Assembly: GCA_033675545.1 (NCBI GenBank)
Contig: JAWDGP010002410.1
Coordinates: forward strand, 561,001 to 625,000
DNA length: 64,000 bases
Direction of reading: 5' to 3'
From: Elysia crispata
Lineage: Eukaryota; Mollusca; Gastropoda; Plakobranchidae
The notes below the pieces were generated by a model. The model had not been told where the DNA came from. It made no database searches and was given only the letters and a program-made list of their open reading frames with translations. Both the position numbers and the translations under genes were made by a program. Positions 13,572 to 53,531 of the stretch are shown here, one piece after another (within the stretch, counting starts at the first letter, position 1; every line of letters starts with the position of its first letter).

Positions 13572-13660
13572 ATTTGGGGCGGCGGTAGCTAGGAGGTAAG
13601 AGTGTTTGGAGGGACTTGAGCCCCACACGGTTGGTAGGTAGGTCCATGGCCCTATCTTTT
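13572..13660 (+). mobile_element. Old tRNA-like SINE fragment in the CRD3 A / linker intron
   Basis: GGTAGCTAGGAGGTAAGAG resembles an A box and GGTAGGTCCATGGCC a decayed B box. The same fragment stands at 55973-56060 in the third unit with TAGGTTCAGGGCC, closer to a B box. So it was there before the units separated. A copy lies at 25901-25989. Confidence 0.35.
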
Positions 13661-14144
13661 CAATTCTTCAGTTTCATATATGTAAAATAGTCTGAGATGA
13701 TCCCATTACGGACAAGCTGTATCAAACAACAAACCGTTAAAGCAACCTTCATTGTGTTAATATACAGCTGTAGTGTATATCTCAGACAAGCTTGGCACAG
13801 CGGATATGCTTAAGACGAAGCTATAAATGCATGGTGTGGCAGCAAGGGATTGGAACCTGCGACTCAGAGTTCCAAGAGCTGCCAAGCCAAGTTCTCTGGC
13901 ATTCATTCTGACTTCAACAAAATAGGTGTGCGGTCTCAATCACACCTCATGCAATATTTGTCAACAAAAAACTAGGCCTACATTTGGTGAAACATTTAAA
14001 GCGATGAGAAAGTCTACTTTAAAACTTGTAAAATAAGCATGTGATACGCCTCAATGACTTCTGGTTTGCCCTAAGCAGAAACAAAGTTTAGACACAGTTC
14101 ATTGAAATCATCCTTGGTGTGTAAGTACGATTTGAAAACACTGT

Positions 14145-14273
14145 TTAATCTGTTAGTTCAAGGCATTCCTATGCTAAACAAATCTTTTTAATCTGTTAGT
14201 TCAAGGCATTCCTATGCTAAACAAATCTTTTTAATCTATTAGTTCAAGGCATTCCTATGCTAAACAAATCTTA
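14145..14273. repeat. 43-bp tandem triplication (intron, copy 1)
   Basis: Three units beginning TTAATCTGTTAGTTCAAGG at 14145, 14188 and 14231, nearly identical. The third unit has a single version (about 56819-56862). The same triplication is at 26474-26602 in copy 2, so it arose after the older split and before the recent duplication. Confidence 0.9.
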
Positions 14274-14492
14274 AGTGTTATTGTCACTATCTTGCTGATT
14301 GAGTGAAATTAAGTGTTGAATATCAAGCCTTGAATGTAAGGGGTGAGGGTGGGATGGGGTGGGGATGGAGGAGGAGGAAATAACATTTATAGTGTATATC
14401 AAGTAAAAAGAACTACATTGAATAATTCTCTTTTCTCCTTTTTCTGTTAACCACTTGTACACAAAATAACATTAACAGTAATTCAGACTTAC

Positions 14493-14510
14493 TGGAATGT
14501 CAATGGCATC
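14493..14510 (-). CDS. Galectin copy 1, 18-nt linker microexon
   Basis: Bounded by TTTTTTACAG and GTAAGTCT, phase 0 on both sides, encoding DAIDIP. The paralogous position in the third unit (57110-57127) has the same length and splice sites with a different sequence (NAIVNP), which supports it as a real linker. Confidence 0.75.
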
Positions 14511-15711
14511 CTGTAAAAAAGAAAAAGATTAAGTTTCCATTATATCGAATTAAAATATTGTTACTTAGGTACATGTGTCAAATTTTCACTCGAAGTTAAA
14601 TGTTAATATATTTTAACAGAATCAATGCCAAGGTATTTCGGGTAACTGTAGATTTTAAGAGTTTACTTATATGTACTGACTTTGTGACTTACAAGCATAG
14701 TTGCCCGTTCAAATCAGCAGGTTGGAAATACAACAACATTGAAGAAATGCTAAAAAAAAAAGAAGACTCATATCCTCCAGAGCCATACCATTGCACTGAA
14801 GAAAAGCAAACCTAACAGCAATGAACAGGTGGGGAAGACTACTTTGATAAAGAAAAGAAAAATTTACCATGATAACAGAAATATCTCCTACAGAACCATA
14901 TAAATACATTAAAGAAAAGCAAACTTTACAAGTATAACATATTATATCTCCTCCAGAGCCACTCACAGTACAGTTTTAAAATATATAGAATCTTGAGACG
15001 TTGGAATTCTTCTTAAGTTGTCATGAAGAAGCTCTTTAAATGAAGGAGAGATCTCAAGCAAAAAAGGAAACTAAATTTGAGTTCAATCTTTTCAGCTGAA
15101 AACAGTTTTTTAAATGTTGTTTCGTTCATCATAACAAAGTTCGCAACCAATGTTGATAAATTAATTACAATAAAAGTATAATGAACGTTCAAGAGGATTT
15201 TCTAGCTTGAATCCATAACTTTTCTTTAATGCTTTTGACCAGGTGGGACTCTTTCAGTAAACTTCATCACTGTACTTTCAATAGATTTGAAGGAAATAGC
15301 GGAGAAAGAAATCAAAGTTGCCTTTTATAATCTAGAATATAAAATTTTATAACAAGTAGTTAATGAAAACAGCATAGTACTTAATTCAGGTAAGACCTAA
15401 AACCTTCTCCAACCCCTAAACCTTTCTCAACTCACAGAGGAACATTACGAGAGGGAATTCTTTCAATGCACGAAATTCTGCCAGGTTAGATGGGGCCCGA
15501 CCAGTAACAAGAGTTTGAACCTCAACCTGTCATTGTCGTTTAAAAGCTCTATTGACAATCAAGTTGAAGTCTTTGCTTACTAACCATTAAGAAACATGCA
15601 AAAAAGCCTTAACCAATAGAATATTACGTTAGTTAAACGATTGTAAATATCAATCTGAAATACCACAATGTGGTCTTGAATAGTACAAGAAGTAAAAGAA
15701 AAGGAACATGC

Positions 15712-15828
15712 CTCGTCGCCTATCTGGATATCTTGCAGCATTGTATCTCCAGTGACATACAAGTATTCAACATCATCATTCGGAAGACGGTGGTTGAAGT
15801 TACAGAAATGATTTCCATCGACAAAGAC
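15712..15828 (-). CDS. Galectin copy 1, CRD2 exon C with GC donor
   Basis: 117 nt, 39 codons, phase 0 to 0, after a TTCTAG acceptor. It encodes [16 protein letters not shown] and ends in DIQIGDE. The coding match stops at GAG|GCATGT, so the intron uses a GC donor, as in the two paralogous copies. Confidence 0.82.
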
Positions 15829-15935
15829 CTAGAATTATCGTGAATGAAAGTCATACCAACAATTTTAAACAATTTTTTGTATATAATGTCTGGAGAAAGG
15901 CAGACAAGAAAACGAAAGAAAAAAAAAAGAAAAAA

Positions 15936-16050
<115 letters not shown>

Positions 16051-16262
16051 GGGGGAAGGTGGACAATGATGTTGAAAATCTGTTCAATTTAAAAAAAAAT
16101 TCTTAAGTAGCAATCTTACTAAAATGTACCAATTTGAACTTGCAGATGTTCCAAACTTTTTACAATAAGGAATTGAATGTTACGCATTGTCCCCATCGAA
16201 GAAAGATAAAAAAAAAGTCAATAAAGAAATAAGCAAAAAATATCAACAGCATATAATATCAC

Positions 16263-16470
16263 CTCATAATGAGAGTCTCTGACAACGATTTTCACTTCGT
16301 AAGAAGCATCCTTGGAGAAGGGGAATCCCCCGCCTGTCTCCTCTTTGCCCCAACCGTTTTCAGGAGTGAAATCGTTGCGTACCACCAGGCCATGACGAAA
16401 CCTCGGGTTGAAGTAGAATGGTGCGTTGTCAGACATTGAACATGTGCCATTCGTCAGACAGAAGCTGAAC
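16263..16470 (-). CDS. Galectin copy 1, CRD2 exon B (sugar-binding exon)
   Basis: 208 nt, TCCCAG acceptor to GAG|GTGATA donor. It encodes FSFCLTNGTCSMSD, FYFNPRF, LVVRND, WGKEETGGGFPF and YEVKIVVRDSHYE. This is the canonical galectin core exon. The usual His before F-NPR is Tyr and the Arg of E-E-R is Thr. Confidence 0.9.
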
Positions 16471-17174
16471 CTGGGAGATACAAAGGTTGAGAGAATCAAG
16501 AAGCGAAGAGTATGAATTATCTATTGTAACAAGAAAATGGAATCGGTTGAGTTATAATTGTGATTTAACCTTCTGATGGACACAGATTTGGATAGGAGAA
16601 AGAAACCACTGGAGAGATAAAGAAGTCATTAAAAAAAGATTTCGTAGAGTTTTTTTTTGTTTTGCTAAAAATAAAGTTTAATGTCAATCAAGTTTCCAAA
16701 ATAATCGTTTGATTTTACAGATATGGCGTTCAGTCAGGAGCGCAGAATCTCATCATTGTTACCTGACATTCTACCAACTGAGCGTTTTCTGGATATCAAT
16801 AATAATATATTATAGACTGCTGATCGAAAGAGTAAAGCAACAAACTCATCATTCTTTTGACAGTATGAGTTTCGGACCTGCGACGAGTTGTCCCTGAGCT
16901 TATCTACTTTCTCTAATAGCGTTCGAAAGTAAAGAGACAAAACAAAGAAACAGGGTTAAATATTATTTTTGTAAAATGAAAGTTACATTACATTTCTTAT
17001 TTTTCTACTTTGAAAATTAAAAGCTCAACTTCCCTTACAAATAAAACAATGTAATTCATTTAAGTCTTCATTTAGCGAAAAAATGTTTTACTGTGGTACA
17101 AAGAATCACAAAAAAAAAACAAACACCAAACAACAAAAAAAAAAAAAAACCAACCAACAAACAAAACAACTCAC

Positions 17175-17251
17175 CAGACTGAATAAGGAAACGTGACTCC
17201 TTTAATGAGAATCGCTCTCCCCGGAGATAACTTGAAAGGCAGTTTGTACAG
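17175..17251 (-). CDS. Galectin copy 1, CRD2 exon A
   Basis: 77 nt, ATAAAG acceptor to CTG|GTGAGT donor, phase 0 to 2. It encodes LYKLPFKLSPGRAILIKGVT and FPYSV, the first beta strands of a galectin fold. The usual Arg-Phe at the exon A-B junction reads Trp-Phe here. Confidence 0.82.
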
Positions 17252-17726
17252 CTTTATGTAAAGAAAAAGAAGAATATGTTAGTACAGGGGCATAGTATAG
17301 GTGAACTTCTTTTTATCCAAAGCGAAATTTTCTCATATTCACTCAATGGAAGATATGGAATTTACATAAATCGATAAAGTTATGTGAGAATGAGCATGTG
17401 TGGATCCCTCTAGTATATCACAAAAATAACAACAACAACAACAACAAAGAAAGATCTTAGTAAGACTTATGGGCAGGATAACGGAGAGGGCATGTGAATA
17501 CTGGCTCTAGTAAAGTGTTAGCCCAAAATAATAATCAAATTTTTTAATTCTACGAATTATTCATTTAACTGAATATTTTGAGGTAAAATAGTGACCCAGT
17601 AGTCACATGAGACTTCAAAGCACTGAGTTCGAATGAGATGGTAGGATTTGCTGTGAGAAAAAAACTACGTTCTGTACCATTCGGGAGAGGCAGAACATGA
17701 AGAAAAACATTACTCACCAATTAAGG
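17252..17726. other. Truncated intron at the duplication junction
   Basis: Intron sequence upstream of CRD2 exon A in copy 1. In copy 2 the same intron continues past 30073 to the linker microexon at 30542. Here it is cut off by the junction, and no start codon or alternative first exon is evident. Confidence 0.6.
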
Positions 17727-18170
17727 CGTCATTAGCAACGCTAATTTTATCGGAAACGATAGCCAGATTTGTGTTAATGGTAGAGATGTCGACCGAGAAA
17801 TTCAATTTAGATCTAATCTGGCCAATATGATGAAATAAATTTAGAAACTTCATCACATTCTTAATTGAACCTTGCCAACAAGAGACCTACCGGTACCTCA
17901 AAAGCTTTCATCCACCGGTTTGTTTAGGGTTATGAACCAGACTCTTTTTAAACTCATTAAACGAAATAGCTCTTTTTCTTCGTGATAAGAATATTTAGTG
18001 ATATTGAACTTCATTTAAAAGAAAGCTGTCGCGACAGCAATAGCTGAAGAGGTAGTGCTGGTAGCAGTAGTAGAAGCGGCAGTATAAGCAATAGTATTAG
18101 TAGCAGTAGGCCTAACAGTGTCAGCAGCTGCAGCGGCAGTAGCTACAGTAATAACATCATCATCATCATC

Positions 18171-18397
<227 letters not shown>

Positions 18398-20276
18398 CGT
18401 AAACTGTTTCAGATGAGTCAGTCAATTGACGATAGAGGCTGAGAAAAAAATTTAGTGTATGCTAATGAGAGAAAGGAACAGTAGAACCAAACACAGCCTA
18501 GATCTATCGTATCTGAGGCCGGCAGATAAGGCGATCGACGAAGAGAAACTTTCAAAGATACAATATGCTGTGGACGTGGATTGAACTCAACACACTGTAT
18601 AACACTTTTCTGTTTGCTGAGCCAAGACTGGGTGCATTTTCATTAAGTCATCCTCATCTTTAGAAATTAAAAAAAAAAAATAACAAAAAAGGACTCGAAA
18701 GGTTACTTGCTGGTAACGAAAATGACCCTATTTTTGAAACAAGATATCCACAAATTAACCTCATCACGGATATCATAATGGTTAACCAGCCTGGTCTAGT
18801 CATCATTATCATCATCATTACTATGGTGACATTTCACGTGGCATAAAAATCTATGTTTTCTTTTCAAACAAAGATAAAACCTTATCATTTGCTCAAATGT
18901 ATGAATATCGTGACGAAAAATCTACCCAGGGATGAGCATAGCAATCAAAAGCTAAAATAAGATAAAAAATTATTCTGGTGACTATTTTTCGATTCTTACT
19001 TTATTAATGAATGGCATTGAAAAAAGGACCTATTGAGAAACTTATTTTGAGTCAACCACAAAACCCCTTGATTCTCTAGTGTCAATCAGCTCGCCTTCAA
19101 AGATTAAGCCGCTACGTCTATTACATTAAGATCTTGAGAAGGCAGATCACTGAAATATTTGAGTCATACATGCTGTTACAATTCGTGCATTGAACCAATC
19201 CCGATTGACCTTCAAGGCACATTTCAGAGGGCATCAACAAACTTAATGATTCCTTCTAAGCAAAAGGATTCACAATTTCCTCCCACCAGATAGGCTCATC
19301 ATTTTTCAACCCCAAGTAAATTTCGATGTAGAATTCAGTGAGCAAAGGCATAAGTCAAAATGTTACATCATAGTTCGATATCTTGTGGGATATGTACCTT
19401 TGGGCTATTGATAAAACAATGATAATAGTATTTCATAGTTAATAGTTTTATTAATCGCTTTATTCCTCCGTTAATTCCCCTCATTACTTCTTTAAGTCCA
19501 CCTTCTCTCGTCATTAAGTCTTGAGGTAAAGGTATAAAGTTGTACTCAATGATCCCCAGCAACAATGAGTCAACGAGTGCAAGAGTGGGAGCGGAAACGC
19601 TTGGGAAATCCCCGACGTCAAAACCGAATGAATCAGCTCAGTTACGCAGTAGGAGGATCGTACCCACCTGAAGACAATGCCAGAATTGGTCCCAAGTCCC
19701 CATCCTTCCATATGAGTCACCAATGACCAAATTAAATTGTGCATCATATACTAATTTTAGAGTTGAGTCCAACACGTAGTAGGCCCTCCGTAAATTACAT
19801 AAAAAGGGGTATCTCTCAAACTAACTTTACATTCGACCATCTAACGAACGACCGTCAGTTTCACCACATCCAGAGGCAGTCGGTGCTGGGGGTATGTCCA
19901 AATATGTAATGTAGCACACTTAGTGATCTAGATCTGGTAGCATCTTTGTATTTAGATAATTCATTGCATATATCAATAGGATGCTAATCCAAACTCTGGA
20001 GGAGATCATTCGACATTTATGCGAACTATTGGCTTTAATTTATTTGATTAAAAGTCTATAAGAATATTCCGTTATAGTTTGATTTGTTAGTAAAACAGTC
20101 GATGAAGTTCTGACTTTGAGGTTATGCATTTGATATTGTTTTGCTCATTCTCGTAGCTTGAGGTGCCCTGGAAACTGATATTAGATCGAGAAGTAGAATG
20201 AGACCGAGTTTCATTCTTAAACCGGTAACGCGCTGTATTTGTATATAGAATACAGGCATTAGATGGATAGATAGAT

Positions 20277-20349
<73 letters not shown>

Positions 20350-21922
20350 AACAAGTAAGAGACGGAAAAATAGTATATTCACTAACCTAATTACCAATTT
20401 ACGTCCGCCTGTTTATCAGTGTATAATTCAATTCATTAATGGAGGAATGAGTCCTGTTATGTTGTATTAATATTATCCATTATGTTCCTTGCAGTAAGTT
20501 GTTTCACTGAGTCGTATGGCATTTCTAAACATCACGAAGATAGTACAACTATGTCGCAACTGATTTCATTATCATGTGAATATGTTAAGATACATTGCTT
20601 ATGTCTGTGTTTAATGTTCATCACAGGAGCCTTCCGGAGTCTTCCTGAGCCTTCCTGAGCCTTCTTGTACCTTCTTGAGCATTTGCCTTTAATGAACGAA
20701 TGAATAAAACCATAAACACTGCTTCCTGCCTTCATTCTATGAGAGATGAGAAGATAGAGAGTGAAAGAACACGTAACCATCCAAAATAAGAACCCTAAGC
20801 TCTGTCGTTGAGCGTTGAAAGCCACCGGGCCATCCTCGCCCCTCCCACAGTAGCTTTTAACCTTTTTAAGCAGTTCTAGAGTAAATGATTATGATTAAAA
20901 AAAAAACAACAAAGTCAAAATTATAAACCATTTTTTGACGTCATGCTGCGGATTGAACCGCAATAAAATCCCCATGCGAAGGAGTGGGCAACCGTCACTG
21001 GCTACTACTGTAACTAACGGCCCACCTCATGCTGAGCCAATGATGCAATTCTACAATCAACATGATCAGATGTCCCATTCCTCCCCGCACCTCCCTAACA
21101 ATGATGGTTGACACTTTGAAATAAAATGAATCGTTATTTATGACAAGTCTAGAATGTATTTTAAAAAACAACCCATGACTTTGAGTGTGAATTCATATGT
21201 GCGCTGCTGCCTTTGGCTCCTCTCTGCAGTGGGTTCACTGGATGCAGTGCTAATGGTGTTCCAGTTTTGAAACAATTTCATTATGGCGTATGGGTTGCAA
21301 AATGTGAAGACTCCCGGCCTGATAAAGATCAAGCCACTTTATTACCCTGGACTAAACTTAAAGACAAACAGATACCGTACAGAAAAAAGTATATGGTTGT
21401 CTTTTACACAGTAATATGACAGCTTTAAGTAAAGTAGGCCTAAAACTTAATTTTCTTTTATTACAACGATTATGACTTCTTTCTAGATCGGGGAGAGATA
21501 TTTTAATTCCTAAGGGTTACAATTAATGGCTGATATTCTGCTCTTGACAAGTCTTGGTCATCTTTGATGCTTTAAAGTTTGAAAAAAAAGTGTAAAAAAG
21601 TCATCTGCTTTTACAAGTACTACAAATCACACGAAATGAAGTAGTATGGCTTCATTACAGGCTGGTCAAGGACATTTTTTTTTGTAGTAAACCCCCCACC
21701 CCCCAACCCCCCCCAAAACAAAAAAAAAAAAAAAAAAAAAACAAACAAACAAGAAAACAAACAAAACAAAAAGACAAAACAAAAACACTTAACCATCCTT
21801 ACAATTGTAAAGAGGAATCCACTTAAAGCCAAAATCTTTAAAGAAAACTCTTACTTAAAGTCTATCCTGTTTGGCAGGCCCATTTTGTATTTCTTATAAT
21901 TTTATATTTGCAATGGTTAGAG

Positions 21923-22343
<421 letters not shown>

Positions 22344-22475
22344 ATTATATTATGTCTATCAGTCAAATGTGCTTTCTAAGATCTGTTAAGGGCTAGTTTG
22401 TTTATGTCCTGTAAATTATGGAGTTGAACGTACTTAGCGATTCAACTTCTTAGTCTATTCAAGCCATCATGGTAG

Positions 22476-22725
22476 TCACTGTTCCTGAAGCATCTATTTT
22501 TGTAGATGCGGATAGCTCAGTGGTGAAGTGCCTGGTCTTGTCTCGGCAAGGCGATTTGTGCCGCATCGATGTGCAGGTTCGATCCCTGTTCTTATGTTTG
22601 CACGTCTTTCGTCTACATTTGTCGGTCGAGAACTAGAGCTAGGATTGTGGTTGATTTTTCTATACTATTTATTCCTTACTTGCAACTTTAGAGCCTTTAA
22701 CGTTGTTTGACTGCTTTCTTTATTT
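22476..22725 (+). mobile_element. SINE-like element, duplicate of 10159-10408
   Basis: Carried along by the 12.3 kb duplication; A and B boxes unchanged. Confidence 0.6.
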
Positions 22726-22745
22726 CTATATATATATATATATAT

Positions 22746-22835
<90 letters not shown>

Positions 22836-23017
22836 TGTGAGAGTGTGTTTGGCACATTTTTCTGAATTCATTAAGAATTTAGACCAATTAACAAAAAAAA
22901 GCAACAACCCCTCCCACCCGCCCCCCCCCTTTCAAAAAAAAAAACAAAAAAAAAAACCAACCAATTCCTGCCTACATGAATCTTCATAAACATGAGATCA
23001 ATGGTTGGTATGTGTAC

Positions 23018-23023
23018 TTTATT
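23018..23023 (-). terminator. Poly(A) signal AATAAA, complete galectin
   Basis: AATAAA on the minus strand about 164 nt past the stop, conserved in position in all three units. Confidence 0.6.
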
Positions 23024-23186
23024 GACAAAGACAGAAAAAGCTATATTGATAAAATAAAATGCGATCACAAATAAACGGCACTAGTAGGAAAACATTTTTT
23101 CAAACCCTCTCTCTTGTTCTGAAAAAGACATGATAATAGAATTTATTGGAAAAGTTATTTCCAGCGTCACTCCTCAGCAAGGGAGA

Positions 23187-47578
<24,392 letters not shown>

Positions 47579-47746
47579 GTTTGCTCTAATAGAATGATAG
47601 TAATAGATGCTTGAGTTCTCCAAACGATCTCTGCATCAAGGTTCTTATGAGACTTCAGAATGATGCAGGCATTCACGACAAACATGCGATGCATGCACAC
47701 CGGCGAAACTCGTTTGCTAGTGAGACACGCCTTCGAGCAAGGCCTT

Positions 47747-47753
47747 TCTTATA
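47747..47753 (-). promoter_or_regulatory. Possible TATA box of the complete galectin
   Basis: TATAAGA on the minus strand about 170 nt before the start codon. The distance would allow a short 5' UTR, but there is no other support. Confidence 0.25.
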
Positions 47754-48471
47754 GTTTGCAGCCCAGGAAGTTGAGAACAGCAAGGCGGCACTTAGAGTCC
47801 GGGTGGCGTTGTGCTTAGCCAGACTAGATCTAAAGTTGGTGTTTCTGGGTCTATAATGTATGGAGATAAGACAAGGTGTTCATATCGATGTTTCGAAAAA
47901 AATTTCACTCTTGTTATTTCAAAACAACTAAATCGGATTAATATTACTGACAATAAGCTTTACAGGACCTTTTGAAACCAGTTGGAAAATTTCATTTTCC
48001 ATTACGGTATTGAAGTTGAGAAGGCGTACGATTTTTTGATTACCAAACTATTCCTTGTCCTGTTAAAGTTCATAATATCATTTATGAAGAATCTAAACCT
48101 TTATTTGCGTTTTTGACACAACAGTTAAAGTTGACTGACATGATATTGCGCCATCTAGACGAAGATACTCGTAACATGCACAATGTATAATTTTTGCTTT
48201 TTGCTCATATTTTACTTCCTTCTGCATATGTTGAAGTGATTTTTTTCTTTGACAAGTGTTTGTTATTTACGACAACTAAGTTAAAATGTCTCATGTGAGA
48301 AAGGATTGTTGGATATCTCAATTTTGAAGGAAAAAACAAGTAAATGTTTCGAGAGAAAAAGATTTGCTCGTTATTTTGCTCATTGATGAAATTCATGTTA
48401 AACCTAAGAGAACTGTTTTCCAAGAGCACTTCAGTGTTCTCCCAAGCAAAAGTAAGAGTGAAACGTCTTTG

Positions 48472-48846
48472 GTTTGAACTTTTTAAAGAAAACAGTCTTT
48501 CCAAGAATAAACAATACTGCTTAAAAGAATTGAAATATGAAAATTTTTATAAATATTTCAATATGAAGTATTGTTAGCCGTTGATGTGTTCGAGTCTCTA
48601 CTTATACTATAAGGCGCTTCTAGATTATAGTTTGTTTTTTTTTATTCCAAAACTGGTAGGCTTATTTGGCAGAAAAGATTATATAATCCGAAGCGCCTTA
48701 CAGTATAAGTAGAGACTCGAACACATCAACGGCTGGCAATACCTGATGTTGAAATTATTATAAAATTTTCATATGTCAGTTGTTACAAGCAGTATTGGTC
48801 AGTCTTGAAAAGACTATTGTATTAAAAAATAGTTCAAAACCAGGAA
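48472..48846. repeat. Large imperfect inverted repeat (palindrome)
   Basis: The core arms 48578-48620 and 48690-48733 are complementary with about one mismatch (AGCCGTTGATGTGTTCGAG against its reverse complement). Outward from the core the match continues with more mismatches and small gaps for about 100 bp more on each side: CAATACTGCTT left, AAGCAGTATTG right, and GGTTTGAAC left, GTTCAAAACC right. The central spacer is about 70 bp. Confidence 0.85.
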
Positions 48847-49069
48847 TGATAGGTCTGCTGCTGCTGTTTATTTAAAACTGTCCTTTGCTTTAAATTTCTA
48901 GGAATGTAACTTCTGTTACCCTTTTTATCCTATATTTTGATACTTGTGAATTTTTCATTACACCATGCAGATTTACTAAGTATTTACTAAGTATTCTAAT
49001 AAAAATCTATATGAAAACGATACTAAGTATCATTCGTAATAAGCGTGGCGGAGAAGTTTTTACTATTGG

Positions 49070-50333
49070 GACAACGAAATCACATTAGTGGAATAATTTG
49101 GAAATGGACTACCCAGTAGATTTACCACCGAAAGAGGAATGAAGATCCACAGAAGTAAAATGGGTTCTTTAAAAGCAGAAGAAAAATTTAAGGAAACAAA
49201 TGAAATCAGCCACTCAAGAAGAGAAAAATGTGGCGAAGTTTGAAGGCGAGACACTCAGCAGAGCAGAATCCGCAAGGATGAGACAAGTCAAAAGAGAAAG
49301 TACCAGGAACGCTTCTTCATAGACCATTCCAGTTCGCATGACAACTCTTCCAAAAACCAAGATCAGCTTCCCTTTCAGTACAGAAAGGACAGCTGGAAAC
49401 CTATCTGAGAAAAACCAATTCTGCCCAGATAGAGAAACTGCAGGTCTGGTGAGGCCAACTGATCCCGGAGGAAAAAAAATGAAATAATAAACCACCAAGC
49501 TTGGACGGAATCAAAGCAGTAGTGCAAAAAGCAAGGGTCAAGTCAACTTCAGGGCTCAATGGTGTGCCTTATCTACTCTATAAAAGATGCCCAAATGTTC
49601 TAAAGCGATTGCACAAATGTTTTCGAGGAGCATGGAGCAGCCTCAAGATCTGTGAGCAGTGAATGTCTGCTGAGGGAGTTTACATCCTCAAGAAGCAAGA
49701 CTCGACTCAAATAAATCAGTTTCGACTAATCTCACTGTTAAATGAAGATGGAAAAATATTCTCCTCAGTCATGGCATGCCGCTTGACAAAATATCTCACT
49801 GAAAATGGGTACATACATGTAAACACATTCGTCCAGAAGTAGGCATCCCCTGAGTTTCTGGATGCTTAGAGCATGCAACGATGATCTGGGAAGCCATTCA
49901 AAGCGCTAAATCGGAGAAACTTAACCTCGACATCGTTTGGTTGAACCTGGCAATCGCAAACAAATCGTTACCACACCAAATGATTCAGCTATCCCGAAGG
50001 ATTACCGGAGTGATGCTAGATGACTATTTCAGCGGTTTCCCTATGAGGTTCTCTACTTATAGCTACACCGCAGACTGGATCAACTTGGAAATTGGGATTG
50101 TCATGGGCTGTAACATATCCCCAATCCTGTTCGTCATGGCTATGGAAGTCATCTTGAAAGCAGCAGAAGGAAACGTAGTGAAAACAAAGCAACGGACCAT
50201 AAAGACGGGTAAGAAATGGAAAGTTGTCGAAGCCGTAGACCAAGCCAAAGAGTGCCTTAAGATTATAGAAGTGACTCGGCAAACTCAAACTGGCCGCAAA
50301 AAGCTGTGGTCATCTACAACAAAAAACCTGTAG
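49070..50333 (+). pseudogene. Dead non-LTR retrotransposon (LINE) reverse transcriptase fragment
   Basis: A zinc-finger-like stretch (FTTERGMKIHRSKMG near 49120) is followed by reverse-transcriptase blocks with stops between them: TSGLNGVPYLLYKRCP near 49550, INQFRLISLLNEDGKIFSSV near 49720, MIWEAIQSAKSEKLNLDIVW from 49881, then MLDDYFSGFPMRFSTYSYTA, GCNISPILFVMAMEVILKAA. The catalytic YxDD block is not seen; the frame ends at 50333. The MIWEAIQ/GCxISPILFVMAMEV style is common in R2/CRE-like and related LINEs, but I do not assign a clade. Its right end coincides closely with the start of homology between the third unit and copy 1. Confidence 0.8.
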
Positions 50334-50334
50334 A

Positions 50335-53209
<2,875 letters not shown>

Positions 53210-53215
53210 TTTATT
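53210..53215 (-). terminator. Poly(A) signal AATAAA, third-unit galectin
   Basis: AATAAA on the minus strand, about 317 nt past the stop, in sequence alignable with the signal downstream of the other copies. Confidence 0.55.
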
Positions 53216-53531
53216 GACTAAGATAGACAAAGCTATTTCAATAAAACAAAATGCGTCCACAACTAAAAGGGTCCAGAAAGTAAACACAGTTGTACACTCG
53301 TGCTCTTTTGAATTCACTACACTAAGATATTGATTACAATAAAAAGAACATTTTCATATTAAGAAGTAAACACTTTGTTTGGTTTAAAAGCGATCAAGAA
53401 AAGCAATAATGATGTGACTTATTTAAAAATGCTTTGGTTGTAAAAATAAAATATTTATTTTGAAAAAGAAGAAAAAACATTTTTATAGAATTTAAAAGAC
53501 AAATTGTTTCTAAACTTTTTAGCAAGGGAGA

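Larger units (their letters stand above)
47579..49069. other. Region upstream of the complete galectin
   Basis: It should hold the 5' UTR and promoter. From 48472 to 48846 it contains a large imperfect palindrome. I see no other gene. Confidence 0.5.

Noticed and set aside
16750..16890. tRNA-like boxes: CTACCAACTGAGC and a GTTTCGGACCTGC sequence
   Set aside because: Both look like reverse-strand A and B boxes, but they are in the wrong order for one minus-strand tRNA or SINE. The third unit has similar sequence around the Harbinger insertion.
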